Shown in pieces: positions 1 through 9,597 of a DNA stretch of 53,935 bases; within the stretch, counting starts at the first letter, position 1; each line of letters begins with the position of its first letter. A model generated the notes under the pieces. The model was given only the letters and a program-made list of their open reading frames with translations, was not told the origin of the DNA and ran no database searches. The DNA comes from a virus. The translations under genes were made by a program, and so were the position numbers. The DNA lies in the IMG/VR virus record IMGVR_UViG_3300048836_000129, positions 1-53,935 of that record. One strand, 5' to 3'.

Positions 1-1
1 C

Positions 2-415
2 CTTTTGTGCTTTTCTCAGAGGGCAATTGATAACTGGCATGATAAAGGTGGGTTTCAAATCCCAAATGATGAAGAAGGGTCACGGCATCATGATTTAACT
101 GACGCTTTCGCTCTTTTTTCTCCTTTTCCTTTGCCGGTTGTCTTGCCGAATTACTCTGAAACAGCTATGGAGTTGCGAAATACGACAGGTGGTGTTAAAA
201 TCTCCTTGACTTCGGACGCAATTACAATCACGAATAGTACAACGGTTGTAACGGTCGCAAACAACGGAACGGTAACAGTTACGGGGGATATCACAGCGAC
301 TGGAAATATGGCCGATATGGTTGGGACAATGGCAGATATAAGAACAGCTTATAATTCACACACCCATAGCGAAACAGGGTCAACCACAAGCGTCCCCACG
401 CCGTTGATGGAATAA
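2..415 (+). CDS. Baseplate spike / gpV-like puncturing protein, 5' truncated
   Basis: The reading frame is already open at the window edge, so the N-terminus is missing. The residues seen end in a beta-strand-rich stretch with repeated Thr/Val/Ile and then a tail containing YNSHTHSETG and PTPLME. That ending (NSHTH...PTP) is typical of phage spike or baseplate assembly V / Gp138-like proteins, which form the trimeric needle at the tail tip. The gp25-like and J-like genes follow immediately, which fits a baseplate order. Family assignment rests on this C-terminal signature and on context; the OB-fold domain lies outside the window. Confidence 0.7.
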   Translation, partial: LLCFSQRAIDNWHDKGGFQIPNDEEGSRHHDLTDAFALFSPFPLPVVLPNYSETAMELRNTTGGVKISLTSDAITITNSTTVVTVANNGTVTVTGDITATGNMADMVGTMADIRTAYNSHTHSETGSTTSVPTPLME

Positions 416-417
416 AT

Positions 418-792
418 ATGGCGTTTACATGGAAAGTCACAAATGATGATTTGACCATAAAAGATGGTAAATTCGAAATTGTTTCCAAAAAGGACGAGGT
501 CGCCCAGAGGCTTAAAACCGCACTGCTCCATGAATATGATGAATATTTTTTAAATTATACCAATGGCGTCCCCTGGTATCAATCAATTTTAGGGTCAAGG
601 AATACAAAAAACGCTGAATTGATTTTTAGAAAAATAGCCCTTGATGTCCCTGGGGTTATATCTGTTATCGGGTTAAATACGAATACATCGAATGGGCGAA
701 CAACCGTTGCGCTTACAGCAGAAGTTCAAGACGGTGATTATATCACGTCTACCGTAACAACGAATATATCGGGCCAATTAATAGGGGAATAG
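418..792 (+). CDS. Baseplate wedge protein, gp25/GpW-like
   Basis: A 124-residue protein that starts 2 nt after the spike gene. Its middle (DEVAQRLKTALLHEYDEYFLN, then GVPWYQSILG) matches the layout of the gp25-like / DUF2634 baseplate family: a helix that packs many wedge subunits, then a GxPW-type turn. In T4 and P2 the homologues sit in the baseplate wedge and help attach the sheath. Position between spike and J-like genes is the canonical order. Function is inferred from family and synteny. Confidence 0.82.
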   Translation: MAFTWKVTNDDLTIKDGKFEIVSKKDEVAQRLKTALLHEYDEYFLNYTNGVPWYQSILGSRNTKNAELIFRKIALDVPGVISVIGLNTNTSNGRTTVALTAEVQDGDYITSTVTTNISGQLIGE

Positions 793-2013
793 ATGGCTGA
801 TTATGGAATAACAGATAGCGGGTTTGTTCTCAAAAGATTGGCCGATATTCTTCAAGACATGGCCGATTCTCTTTCAACAGTTACCGATCCTGTTAGCGGA
901 GAATATTTAACTCCAGACCTTTCAGACGAAAACGATCCCATTGTAAATATCATCAATGCTTTTTCCGATTCGCTTTCCACGATATGGGAAAATCTCCAGA
1001 TTGCAAACAACCAATTCGACCCAGATAAGGCGACAGGCGCGGCATTAACGGGGCTGGTACAGCTAAATGGGCTCGAAAGAACAGCCGGAACTTATGGAAC
1101 TGTAGCGGTTACGATGACCGGGACTCCCGGCCTTGCAATTGCCGCAGGGAAACAAATTTCGAACCTTGCCGGAACGATTGTTTTCGAACTTCCTGGATTT
1201 ACATTTGATGGTTCAGGGAATGCTACTGAAATCGCAACGAGAACAGAATATGGAACCGAAACCGCCGGGGCTGGTGAAGTTGTTTCAATCCTAACACCTG
1301 TTTCGGGTTGGGATACCGTAACAAATGCTCTTGCATCTGTGGCCGGATCTCTTGAAGAAACAGACACAGAACTAAGGGCAAGACGTGCGGTGAGTACGGC
1401 ACTTCCGTCATCTTCCCTTGTTGAAAGTATGCACTCTGGATTATCGGCACTTGATGGGGTGACATTCGTATCGGCTTATATCAATTCAGACATGACAACC
1501 GACTCACGGGGGATAGCCGCGAAACAATACGGCATTGTTATCCAGGGTGGTGATGATGACGAAATAGCCGAAACAATTTTCAATCGTTCGTCAATGTACA
1601 GTTACTATGGGTCCACCACGGTCACAATCTATGATAATCTTGGTCTTTCTCACGATATAAAATTCTCCAGGCCCACGGAAGTTCCTGTGTATGTCGAAAT
1701 AGAGATTGAGATAATAAATCTTAGTATTTGGCCCACAGATGGACCGGATCAAATCAAAGAAGCCATTCTTCTTTATACTTCATCTGGTGCCGCAGGCCTT
1801 GGAATATCGAGTCTTTATGATCAAGACGGTTACACCCCGGGCCAAACAGTTTATGCGAATGAATTGTATATCCCCATAAACACAGTGCAAGGCATGAAGG
1901 TAAATAGCGTTTTTGTCGGCCTTTCAGTTTCTCCCACGGGGAATACAGCGACGATAGATTGGGATGAAATAGCAAGTTTTGACGCTGATAATATCTTGAT
2001 CACGGTGGCTTAA
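793..2013 (+). CDS. Baseplate J-like protein
   Basis: A 406-residue protein starting directly after the gp25-like stop codon. The N-terminal half carries the J-like pattern: helix 1-90, then a beta-rich region with GTYGTVAVTMTGTPGLAIAAG, and a following segment with ETDTELRARR, a signature of Baseplate_J proteins (residues about 190-200). The C-terminal part has the usual VPVYVEIEIEI strands. It is a wedge component that links the central hub to the fibres. The start ATG and stop overlap neighbouring genes, so the baseplate genes are probably co-translated. Confidence 0.9.
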   Translation: MADYGITDSGFVLKRLADILQDMADSLSTVTDPVSGEYLTPDLSDENDPIVNIINAFSDSLSTIWENLQIANNQFDPDKATGAALTGLVQLNGLERTAGTYGTVAVTMTGTPGLAIAAGKQISNLAGTIVFELPGFTFDGSGNATEIATRTEYGTETAGAGEVVSILTPVSGWDTVTNALASVAGSLEETDTELRARRAVSTALPSSSLVESMHSGLSALDGVTFVSAYINSDMTTDSRGIAAKQYGIVIQGGDDDEIAETIFNRSSMYSYYGSTTVTIYDNLGLSHDIKFSRPTEVPVYVEIEIEIINLSIWPTDGPDQIKEAILLYTSSGAAGLGISSLYDQDGYTPGQTVYANELYIPINTVQGMKVNSVFVGLSVSPTGNTATIDWDEIASFDADNILITVA

Positions 2014-2696
2014 TGAATGAAATCCAGATAACCACTGAAGATTTAGCCACACGAGCCCACGGAACCATTCTAAACCAGTGGAAAGACAAGACTGTTTTCG
2101 TTGATCTCATAAATAAACTTGCTACAGAATTTCAGTTTTTACTTGATACAATACACGATGTTATAAAGAAAAGAACATTGTATAGTTCTGAAGGATGGAT
2201 TGTAGATGTTCTCGGGAAAATTGTAGGCCAGAAACGCGAACTTATCGACGCCGGAGCTTATACGTGGTTTGCTTTTGATACCCCTGGAAAAGGTTTTGAT
2301 CAGGCTCCGATGTGGGTTTCAACGGCACCTTTAACCGGGAATTATCTTGCTGGAGACGTTGACTATAAACGATTGATAGAAGGGAAAATATACCGTAACC
2401 ATATTAAATATGGATCTATTCCTGAAATACAAGAGTTTATAAGGAAATCTTTTGGTATCGAATCATCCGTTGAACTTGTTGATATAATGACAGTTCGTAT
2501 ATGGGTAGAGGAATCAACCGATGATAACACAATAAATTTTATTGGACGATATACAACAAATGGGATTGACTCAGATAGACGGTATTTTATTCCATTGCCC
2601 GCAGGTTACCAAATCTCTGAAGTTGTAAGATATCATGAATCGGTTACATTTGGTGGGGATTCCACTCTTTTTGATGGCAGTTCGGTTTACTGGTAG
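2013..2696 (+). CDS. Tail protein, DUF2612 / gpI-like
   Basis: A 227-residue protein whose ATG overlaps the J-gene stop (TAATG). It has the DUF2612 pattern: an N-terminal helix (LINKLATEFQFLLDTIHD), LGKIVGQKRE, then a YKRLIEGKIYRNHIKYGS segment followed by a short beta region. DUF2612 proteins occupy the place of P2 gpI at the end of baseplate operons and are thought to connect J to fibres. The last residues (GGDSTLFDGSSVYW) are a short adaptor-like tail. Confidence 0.78.
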   Translation: MNEIQITTEDLATRAHGTILNQWKDKTVFVDLINKLATEFQFLLDTIHDVIKKRTLYSSEGWIVDVLGKIVGQKRELIDAGAYTWFAFDTPGKGFDQAPMWVSTAPLTGNYLAGDVDYKRLIEGKIYRNHIKYGSIPEIQEFIRKSFGIESSVELVDIMTVRIWVEESTDDNTINFIGRYTTNGIDSDRRYFIPLPAGYQISEVVRYHESVTFGGDSTLFDGSSVYW

Positions 2697-2707
2697 GAGA
2701 AAAAATC

Positions 2708-3544
2708 ATGTCTGACAGGTCTGAAATAATTGGTGGAATTTGGGCGGAAGGTGCATCTAATGCCCCGTCGTCCCCCGTAGAGGGCGAAACTTATGCCAAA
2801 AGTAATATGTCGGAATCCGACATTATTAATGCTTATGGATACAAATCAACTCCCGACGTAGCAAAATTCAACGAGATTTTACGCAGAATAACAACGATTT
2901 TAACCTTACTTGAATCCAATGGGGTTCTGCCATGGTGTCCAAATACTACATATGAACAAGGCGGCCTTTGCATTGGATATAACGGCTTTACATACAGATC
3001 TCTTCTTGGCGCGAACACAAATAACAATCCTGTAACAACAGGGAGCCCTTGGTGGGACATGATTACCTTGCTACAGGCATCCGAGTCCTTGGCAGGGAAA
3101 GCAAGACTCGCCACATTATCGGAAGTTTTGACCGGCACCGGGACAAACACAATAGTTACACCTGTGAATCTTGATCAAAAAATAGACCAAGAGATCTCAG
3201 CCATAAACGAATCTTGGCAAACAATGACACTTTCAAATAGTTGGGTTGCCGATTATGCGCGGTATCGAAAAATAAACAATGGGACTTCGGTACAAATCCA
3301 GATCCAGGGGCTTGACGGTGCATCTGCCACATCGTCCGTTTTTTTTACATTCCCGTCAGGGTATCGACCTATTTATGGTGCAAGCCTTTTACATTTGCAT
3401 CCTATTCCAGGATCAATAACGGCTGGAAACGACATAACAAAATGGTATGACTTTTACATAACGAAATCAGATGGGACAATTCGCGGCCTCAATGCGGCTT
3501 CATCGGGCTATGAATTTAATATTGATTTTATATTTAACATTTAA
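2708..3544 (+). CDS. Tail-fibre-like protein
   Basis: A 278-residue protein preceded by a good ribosome site (taggagaaa). The N-terminus has a Pro/Ser linker, then helices; residues about 76-115 (PWCPNTTYEQGGLCI ... NNPVTTGSPWW) resemble the carbohydrate-binding-like turns often seen at fibre N-termini. A segment like KARLATLSEVLTGTGTNTIVTPVNL is a common fibre shaft motif in phages. The C-terminus is beta-rich. It probably attaches a fibre to the baseplate. Exact receptor and family are unknown. Confidence 0.65.
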   Translation: MSDRSEIIGGIWAEGASNAPSSPVEGETYAKSNMSESDIINAYGYKSTPDVAKFNEILRRITTILTLLESNGVLPWCPNTTYEQGGLCIGYNGFTYRSLLGANTNNNPVTTGSPWWDMITLLQASESLAGKARLATLSEVLTGTGTNTIVTPVNLDQKIDQEISAINESWQTMTLSNSWVADYARYRKINNGTSVQIQIQGLDGASATSSVFFTFPSGYRPIYGASLLHLHPIPGSITAGNDITKWYDFYITKSDGTIRGLNAASSGYEFNIDFIFNI

Positions 3545-3553
3545 GGGACATCC

Positions 3554-5971
3554 ATGAGAAAATTAGCCCTTTTAATCTTGTTAGTATTGATTCCGTCAAT
3601 CTGCTTTTCTGGAACGGCAAATACTGTTCGAACAGATGCTCAAACAACAGACCAAGTTCCTGTATATCGCCCATCTCTCGGCGGATCTCTTGGCTCTTCA
3701 AACCCAAATGCTTATTTTAGGCTCTCTCTTGGCGATATCATTGAGGATCTTGTTGGGGAAATTGGCGGGTCTATAAATACATGGCTATCCGGATCTGGCG
3801 CACCTTCGGACGCGACAGGAAATGATGGCGATTATTACCTTGATACGGTGTCAAGTGCATACTATGGGCCGAAAACATCCGGTTCTTGGACGGGGACGGG
3901 CCCTATATCTCTTATTGGGCCAACTGGTGCCACAGGCCCCCAAGGCCCGAAGGGTGACACCGGGGACACCGGCCCTCAGGGGTTGAAGGGTGACACCGGG
4001 GACACCGGCCCACAGGGTCCGAAGGGCGATACCGGGGACACCGGCCCGGCTGGTGCGGATGGAATCGGAGTTCCAGCCGGAGGCACAACGGGGCAAATTT
4101 TATCCAAAAAAACCGAAACGGACTATGATACCCAATGGGTCAATCCGACAGGAACCGCTGACGCTGTTTCATTTACACCGGATGGAAACATTGAGGCTAC
4201 AACAGTACAAGGAGCAATAGCAGAACTCGATGGAGAAAAACAAGCGAATATAGGTTATACGCCTGAAAACACATCAAACAAAGCTACTGATCTAACAACG
4301 CCGGATAATACTAAATATGCTACAACACTCGCAATTTCAACGGCTCTCGGATTAAAAGAAGATGCTGACTCCGATATAACAAAGGCGAACGAATCTGAAA
4401 CAATAACCGGGACATGGGCTTTCCCAGATTCGGCATACAATGTGTCAACATGGGATGGAGTCAATACGGCTGTCACAAAAAACTCATTCCGTGATTATAT
4501 GTTCAACTTTGATTCAGACGGAGATGGTCTTTTTACAGATGAGTCATGGTTTCCCACTGTTTTTGATCCAGCCTCCCCAGGGACAATAGGCGGAACAACT
4601 CCTGGCATCGGGTATTTCACTACTTTAAGCGCTTCCGAATATACATCAAGCGCGGCAGATGGCGACCGTGGAATAATCCTTCCAGAGAATACATCAAAAA
4701 CACCGGGCACTGGCCTTGTGGAAATATACAACGAAGCCGGTCAATTAAAATATTCAGAAAATGGCGTTGAAAAAGATTTCCTTGAAATCGACGACTCTTC
4801 ATCGGCTTTAACAACCACCTATTCATCATCGAAAATTCAAGAGCTTATATCTGGGGTTTCTGGAGCCGCTGGCTATGTCTCGCCGCCGACCTATTCAGAT
4901 GATCCGGGAACAGATGGTCAATATTCGTGGGATGAAAGTTTTTTTTATGCTCACAAAAACGGATCATGGGATAAATTTGCGGTTACTTGGGCTGGCATGA
5001 GTCCAGCACCGACGGTTCCGACACTAACAAGTCTAACAATTCCATCAAGTGGTGATACAGCAACCGCCGTATTTTCAGAGGCTGTTTCATTTGGGGCTGG
5101 CGGATCTGGCGGCTGGACGCTCAACAATCCATCAAACGCGATGACCTACGCAAGTGGGTCAGGAACAGACACGATTGTTTTCAATCTTGCATCGACAATC
5201 TTGTCAACAGACACGCCGACTGTTTCATACACCCAGCCGACAAACGGCTTTGAATCTTCGGACGATGGGGTTGATCTTGCCTCTATACCGAGTGCGAGTG
5301 TTACGAACAACAGCACACAGACTGGCGTGGATTATTCAGATATTCTTCTTTACTGGGGTGCTGAAAATTCGTCAACCGCTGATAAGCCTGCCGGACTTAC
5401 AGCAACGACATCAACTCTTACATACCAAACAAGCCCAAAACTGGCCGGGTCGTATAGTGCAAAATACACGTCGTCGGCGTATGACCGTGTGCAATGGACT
5501 AACACATCAGATGCAATTTTTGACCGTGATGGGGGACGAGTTGGTTTATGGATTACAACAGGATCGACAATAACGGATGATGCCACGTATTTTGAAGCTG
5601 CCTATGATGCAACTAACTATGTCCGGCTTCGGAACCGTGGAAATTCTGGATTAGAAGTTTTGTGGAAAGGGGATGGCGTTACGTACCAAGCATATTTTAC
5701 GGCTGGAATATCCCCCTCCACCTCATATTACGTTGAGTTTTCATATGGGGTAACAGGAGTAAGAATAATGATTAATGGAGTGTCACAATCTCTTTCTGAA
5801 ATCGGACAATATACTGCCATGACGGGCGCTACTGAGAATGGCACCGTATCGGTTGGGGCGGCAGTATCTCTACCTTCATCCCCAGAGGGCGGCAGCTATG
5901 ACCAAATCATTATTTCTAACGACCCAGATAGAGATATATACGCAATTCGGGCCGAAACAAACATGGAGTAA
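3554..5971 (+). CDS. Large tail fibre with Sec signal peptide, collagen-like repeats and LamG-like C-terminus
   Basis: An 805-residue protein. It opens with a textbook signal peptide: MRK, a run of Leu/Ile, then PSICFS, which is odd for a cytoplasm-assembled virion protein. Residues about 122-172 are Gly-x-y collagen-like repeats. The middle is a fibre shaft with a TTVQGAIAELD-type element. From about residue 590 the sequence resembles concanavalin/LamG-like lectin modules (YWGAEN..., then RVGLWI...). Start ATG follows aagggac. It may be a receptor-binding fibre or a protein exported to the host surface; the signal peptide does not decide between these. Confidence 0.75.
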   Translation: MRKLALLILLVLIPSICFSGTANTVRTDAQTTDQVPVYRPSLGGSLGSSNPNAYFRLSLGDIIEDLVGEIGGSINTWLSGSGAPSDATGNDGDYYLDTVSSAYYGPKTSGSWTGTGPISLIGPTGATGPQGPKGDTGDTGPQGLKGDTGDTGPQGPKGDTGDTGPAGADGIGVPAGGTTGQILSKKTETDYDTQWVNPTGTADAVSFTPDGNIEATTVQGAIAELDGEKQANIGYTPENTSNKATDLTTPDNTKYATTLAISTALGLKEDADSDITKANESETITGTWAFPDSAYNVSTWDGVNTAVTKNSFRDYMFNFDSDGDGLFTDESWFPTVFDPASPGTIGGTTPGIGYFTTLSASEYTSSAADGDRGIILPENTSKTPGTGLVEIYNEAGQLKYSENGVEKDFLEIDDSSSALTTTYSSSKIQELISGVSGAAGYVSPPTYSDDPGTDGQYSWDESFFYAHKNGSWDKFAVTWAGMSPAPTVPTLTSLTIPSSGDTATAVFSEAVSFGAGGSGGWTLNNPSNAMTYASGSGTDTIVFNLASTILSTDTPTVSYTQPTNGFESSDDGVDLASIPSASVTNNSTQTGVDYSDILLYWGAENSSTADKPAGLTATTSTLTYQTSPKLAGSYSAKYTSSAYDRVQWTNTSDAIFDRDGGRVGLWITTGSTITDDATYFEAAYDATNYVRLRNRGNSGLEVLWKGDGVTYQAYFTAGISPSTSYYVEFSYGVTGVRIMINGVSQSLSEIGQYTAMTGATENGTVSVGAAVSLPSSPEGGSYDQIIISNDPDRDIYAIRAETNME
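3935..4042 (+). repeat. Three tandem 36-bp collagen-like repeats
   Basis: Three consecutive 36-bp units encode the 12-residue block GPQGxKGDTGDT, with only a few base differences between units. Partial Gly-x-y triplets flank them. Collagen-like repeats of this kind form triple-helical fibre segments, and tandem DNA repeats let the shaft change length by slippage. Confidence 0.9.
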
Positions 5972-5974
5972 AAC

Positions 5975-7360
5975 ATGATAAAAAAAATACTCATCTTGAT
6001 ACTACTTGCCCCTTCGGTTTGTTTTGGCGCTATATCTGAAGTGTCCATTGTTGGCGGTAGTTTCACAATAAGCGGATCAGATTTTGGGAGCAATTCAGAG
6101 GGCGAATGGCTTGGAGACAACATAGAGGATGGTGTTGAAGGTGAACCTTTTACGAAAACATCATGGAACAATTATTACAATAACAAGGCTACTTATTCGG
6201 ACACTGATAAACATAGTGGATCTAAATCAATTTTATTTGATTTTTATGATAATGTATACGCGCGTGCCCTTGTTTTTGATTACGGGGCAACGGAAGTAAC
6301 TGAATCCTACATGACAGCGTGGGTAAAAATACAAAAGAATGATGATGCTCACACATTTCAATGGAAAAATTGGAAAATTAAAGACACTCCGGGTTACGAT
6401 TTTCAGACAACTATATACGGAGAGAATTGGCACTATGACACAACGGGTTGGGGCAACACAAGCGTTATGGTTATGCGAAATACTATAACGGACCAATCTT
6501 CAAAACGTACTGTTGTTAAAGATGGTTTTCTCTTAAATGAGTGGCAAAGATTGGAGGCTTATTATAAAAAAAGCAGCGCACTCGGTGTTAATGATGGGGT
6601 TTTTGAATGGCGGCGCGTAGGCCGTGCCAGTGGAGAGGTTATTGTTTCAAACTATAATATCATAACACATGACTCAACAAACGAAAACCAATTGTATAGA
6701 TATATTTTTCTTGGGCATTATTATGGGAATCTTTTGAATAGCGACAGCTCTCCTTATGCTGGCATAAGGGACGCAGAGATATATTATGATGACATCTATA
6801 TTAGCAGATCAAGATCACGTATAGAAATCGGCAACCACGCCGTATTCGCGAACTGCACTCACCGCGAAATACAACCAGCCATTACATGGTCTGATACCGG
6901 CATAACCGGGACATTCAACCAGGGAAGTTTTAATAACGGCGACACGGTTTATTTCTTCGTGGTTGATGAGGACGGTATTCCGTCTGATGGTTATCCAGTG
7001 ACGATTGGTGGAGATCCGTCAATCGCGAATCCGATTGTCGAAATACTCACAGAATCGGGCCAGACCACAGCGGCATCAGTTTTCATAATAACGGGAACCG
7101 CAACAGCCGATACAGGCCAAACGATTTCAGGTGTGACATGCTCTGGCCAGACGGTAACGCCCAATGATGGAACATGGGACGAACAGGTTGAGTCGTTTAC
7201 TTGTCTTGCGAATCTTTCTCTCGGGGAAAACGTTCTGATTTTTATAGGATCAGATGGGACAAGAACAGGAAGCGATTCAATAACAATCACAAGAACCATC
7301 CCCGGAGAATATACAACCCGAGGCGCTGGTTTTTCAATAAAAGGTTGCACTTTAAAATAA
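5975..7360 (+). CDS. Secreted or fibre protein with signal peptide, lectin-like and Ig-like domains
   Basis: A 461-residue protein, 3 nt after the collagen-like fibre. It begins MIKKILILILLAPSVCFG, again a Sec signal peptide. Residues about 40-290 look like a jelly-roll, concanavalin-like domain (many Trp/Tyr and paired strands, with YYDDIYISRSRSRIEIG near the end). The C-terminal 150 residues are Ig-like or big-like beta repeats (PIVEILTESGQTT..., GENVLIFIGSDG). No catalytic motif was recognised. Tandem location suggests it acts with the upstream fibre. Confidence 0.6.
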   Translation: MIKKILILILLAPSVCFGAISEVSIVGGSFTISGSDFGSNSEGEWLGDNIEDGVEGEPFTKTSWNNYYNNKATYSDTDKHSGSKSILFDFYDNVYARALVFDYGATEVTESYMTAWVKIQKNDDAHTFQWKNWKIKDTPGYDFQTTIYGENWHYDTTGWGNTSVMVMRNTITDQSSKRTVVKDGFLLNEWQRLEAYYKKSSALGVNDGVFEWRRVGRASGEVIVSNYNIITHDSTNENQLYRYIFLGHYYGNLLNSDSSPYAGIRDAEIYYDDIYISRSRSRIEIGNHAVFANCTHREIQPAITWSDTGITGTFNQGSFNNGDTVYFFVVDEDGIPSDGYPVTIGGDPSIANPIVEILTESGQTTAASVFIITGTATADTGQTISGVTCSGQTVTPNDGTWDEQVESFTCLANLSLGENVLIFIGSDGTRTGSDSITITRTIPGEYTTRGAGFSIKGCTLK

Positions 7361-7370
7361 GGAGTAAAAA

Positions 7371-9119
7371 ATGGCCGTTGAGCTTGACACAGACGGGAAT
7401 AAAGCAATTGACATAAACCTTGGTGGCACAAATGCAAAAACAGCGAGTGAAGCTCTTTCTAATCTCGGAGGCCAGCCGTATGATGCTGATTTGGATATTC
7501 TTTCAAGCGGGACATTTAGTCAAAAAAGGGCATTAATTGAGGCATTTGCAAAGCCAGTTCTCGGAGTCGATGCCCTTAGAACCACAATGGCTGATTTTGA
7601 TGGCGATGCAAGATATCTAACATATCATACATCAATTGGAGATGGCGGCCATGGAATGGTTGTATGGGACTCAACATCGACAGCAGCAGACGATAACGGT
7701 GTTACGATAGCCGTAACGGGTGTTGCAACTGGAAGATGGGTTAGGCAGTTAAACGGTTTTGTAACGCCGGAAATGTTTGGTTGTGACGGTATTGACGACC
7801 ATGTTCAGATACAGGCGGCTGTTAACACTAAAATGAATGTTATCGGTGGCGGGCCAACAAAGACTTACAACATAGGCGAAAAAATAATATTACCTCCGTT
7901 GGATAATACAACTCTGTATCGAAAGCAGCAAATCATCGACTTTAGAGGCGCAACGATGTATGCCGCTTCTGAGATTGATGCATGTTTTGAGCTCACATCC
8001 GGCCCATGGCCGTTAAACAACACCAGGAAACGAATCCTCAATGTCATATTTCGCGGCTTTATCAACGACTGCATCTTGTTGACAGGTAATCATCACTGGG
8101 GTCACGAGTTCGCCTTTTTATCCACTGTTGGTGGACCTGGCGTTGGGGCTTTCAATTCGGTCGTGCACATTCAAAATACATTGATGGGGTCTGGCGCAAA
8201 TCCGGGCCTTATCAGCATTCACGATATCTGGGGGCTTTCTTCAACAACACTTTCCGTTATCAAGATGAGTAGTGACAACCCTGTCCAGATTGATGATCTA
8301 ACTGTAAAGCGCGTTTATGTGGGCGATATACCTATTGTGGACGGGACCAAAACCGTATTGATTTATGCACACGTCGAAGACTGCTATGGTCAAAGCCACG
8401 GCGTTAATCTTGCCAATGACGGCAGTTATATGACTAAATCTACCATTGAGGGTATTTATATTGAAGCGAAGAACGCCGATACTTATGGCTTTAATGGTAT
8501 AGGGATCAATAATGTCTTCGATAGAATTAATATGTACGTCCCAGATCATACAATTCAGACAGGATGTCAGGCTGTTAGGCTTTTATCCGGAACACTCGGA
8601 AAAAGCAACGACAATAGCATAGGACCGGTATCACTCATATCGTCGGCCTTGGGCGTAGCTCCGTATGCGACAGTGCCATACCCTATTGTTTATATTCAAG
8701 CCGGCTATAGGAATAAGATAAAAGGTATCAATCCGGACTATCTTGTAAACGCTGTGGAATACGGGAGCACGGACTATTCCGCTTTTACGGGAACCGTTAG
8801 TATTGATAGCCCGAAAAACGTGAATAAAAGCGCAACATACAATTTAACACTAAACGATAACGGATTCACTTTTACAAATGACTCGGCAACGGCCAATGTC
8901 CTACTATACCTCCCGTCGGCGCAGGTTGGGCTTAAGTACACTTTTTATAGAACGAATGCAACATACACCATACGAGTGCTAAACTCATTTGGGCATACCA
9001 TTAACGGGATCGGAACGTCCATCACGTTATCCGCGCAGTACGATTGTATTACTCTTGAGTGTATAAAAACGGGTCAATGGACTATAACGGCGCAGAATAA
9101 CGCGCCTACAACCCCATGA
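7371..9119 (+). CDS. Tailspike-like beta-helix protein
   Basis: A 582-residue protein with a strong ribosome site (aaggagtaa). The N-terminal 60 residues are a fibre-attachment-like stretch. Around residues 135-160 the pattern VTPEMFGCDGIDDHVQIQAAV is the start of a pectate-lyase-3-like right-handed beta-helix, as in many depolymerase tailspikes. Repeated short strands follow to about residue 470, and a small beta C-terminal cap closes the protein. It may degrade host polysaccharide, but catalytic residues cannot be placed by eye. Unlike its two upstream neighbours it has no signal peptide. Confidence 0.72.
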   Translation: MAVELDTDGNKAIDINLGGTNAKTASEALSNLGGQPYDADLDILSSGTFSQKRALIEAFAKPVLGVDALRTTMADFDGDARYLTYHTSIGDGGHGMVVWDSTSTAADDNGVTIAVTGVATGRWVRQLNGFVTPEMFGCDGIDDHVQIQAAVNTKMNVIGGGPTKTYNIGEKIILPPLDNTTLYRKQQIIDFRGATMYAASEIDACFELTSGPWPLNNTRKRILNVIFRGFINDCILLTGNHHWGHEFAFLSTVGGPGVGAFNSVVHIQNTLMGSGANPGLISIHDIWGLSSTTLSVIKMSSDNPVQIDDLTVKRVYVGDIPIVDGTKTVLIYAHVEDCYGQSHGVNLANDGSYMTKSTIEGIYIEAKNADTYGFNGIGINNVFDRINMYVPDHTIQTGCQAVRLLSGTLGKSNDNSIGPVSLISSALGVAPYATVPYPIVYIQAGYRNKIKGINPDYLVNAVEYGSTDYSAFTGTVSIDSPKNVNKSATYNLTLNDNGFTFTNDSATANVLLYLPSAQVGLKYTFYRTNATYTIRVLNSFGHTINGIGTSITLSAQYDCITLECIKTGQWTITAQNNAPTTP

Positions 9120-9130
9120 GGCTTCACATA

Positions 9131-9214
9131 ATGAAACCATTCGATAACATTTGCCATGCGTGTTTGACTGCGAGTATGTGTTTCATGCCGCATATTTTTG
9201 AGCTTGCAAAATGA
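9131..9214 (+). CDS. Very small hypothetical protein (27 aa)
   Basis: A short frame beginning MKPFDNICHACLTASMC lies between the tailspike and phospholipase-like genes. It has a GAGG ribosome site 9 nt upstream, and its TGA overlaps the next ATG (ATGA), the coupling style used across this genome. It has four Cys/His-type residues near the N-terminus. No homology is recognised, and it could be chance. Confidence 0.35.
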   Translation: MKPFDNICHACLTASMCFMPHIFELAK

Positions 9215-9597
9215 ATATTTCAAAATTAATAAAAGAATCGTCAGAAAAATACAATCTTGAATTAAACAATGGATTGTATTTTTTTGATGACGCAACTCTT
9301 GGAATGATCATAAATTCCTGCGGGCCGAAGGGAATCGGGGATAAAATTGTACCAGATTCAATTCTTGGAGTTCGAATCACAGTGGCTTGTCAGATCCATG
9401 ATTTTGATTATTTCGTCGGTCAGACGTTCGAAGATAAGAAGAACGCTGACCGACGATTTCTTGAGAATATGAGAAAGATCATTGAGTATGAGTCAAAGTT
9501 CTGGCCCTTGAAATATATCCGGTTAAAAATAGCAAAGGGATATTACGATGCCGTTAAATACGCTGGATATGAAGCATTTCAAGACAAGTCACTTTGA
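9211..9597 (+). CDS. Phospholipase A2-like phage protein
   Basis: A 128-residue protein. The segment CGPKGIGDKIVPDS (about residues 35-48) followed by ACQIHDFDYFVGQT (about 60-73) matches the phage PLA2-like family, where the His-Asp pair in C-x2-H-D-x2-Y is the catalytic dyad of secreted phospholipases A2. The helix after it (KKNADRRFLENM) and the C-terminal YYDAVKYAGYEAF are also family hallmarks. It lies right after the fibres, so it may act on host membranes at entry or exit. Enzyme activity is inferred, not shown. Confidence 0.72.
   Translation: MNISKLIKESSEKYNLELNNGLYFFDDATLGMIINSCGPKGIGDKIVPDSILGVRITVACQIHDFDYFVGQTFEDKKNADRRFLENMRKIIEYESKFWPLKYIRLKIAKGYYDAVKYAGYEAFQDKSL

Noticed and set aside
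3851-4096. Long minus-strand frame over the collagen-like repeats
   Set aside because: It is a by-product of the repeated Gly/Pro/Thr codons; it has no ribosome site and the plus-strand fibre is clear.
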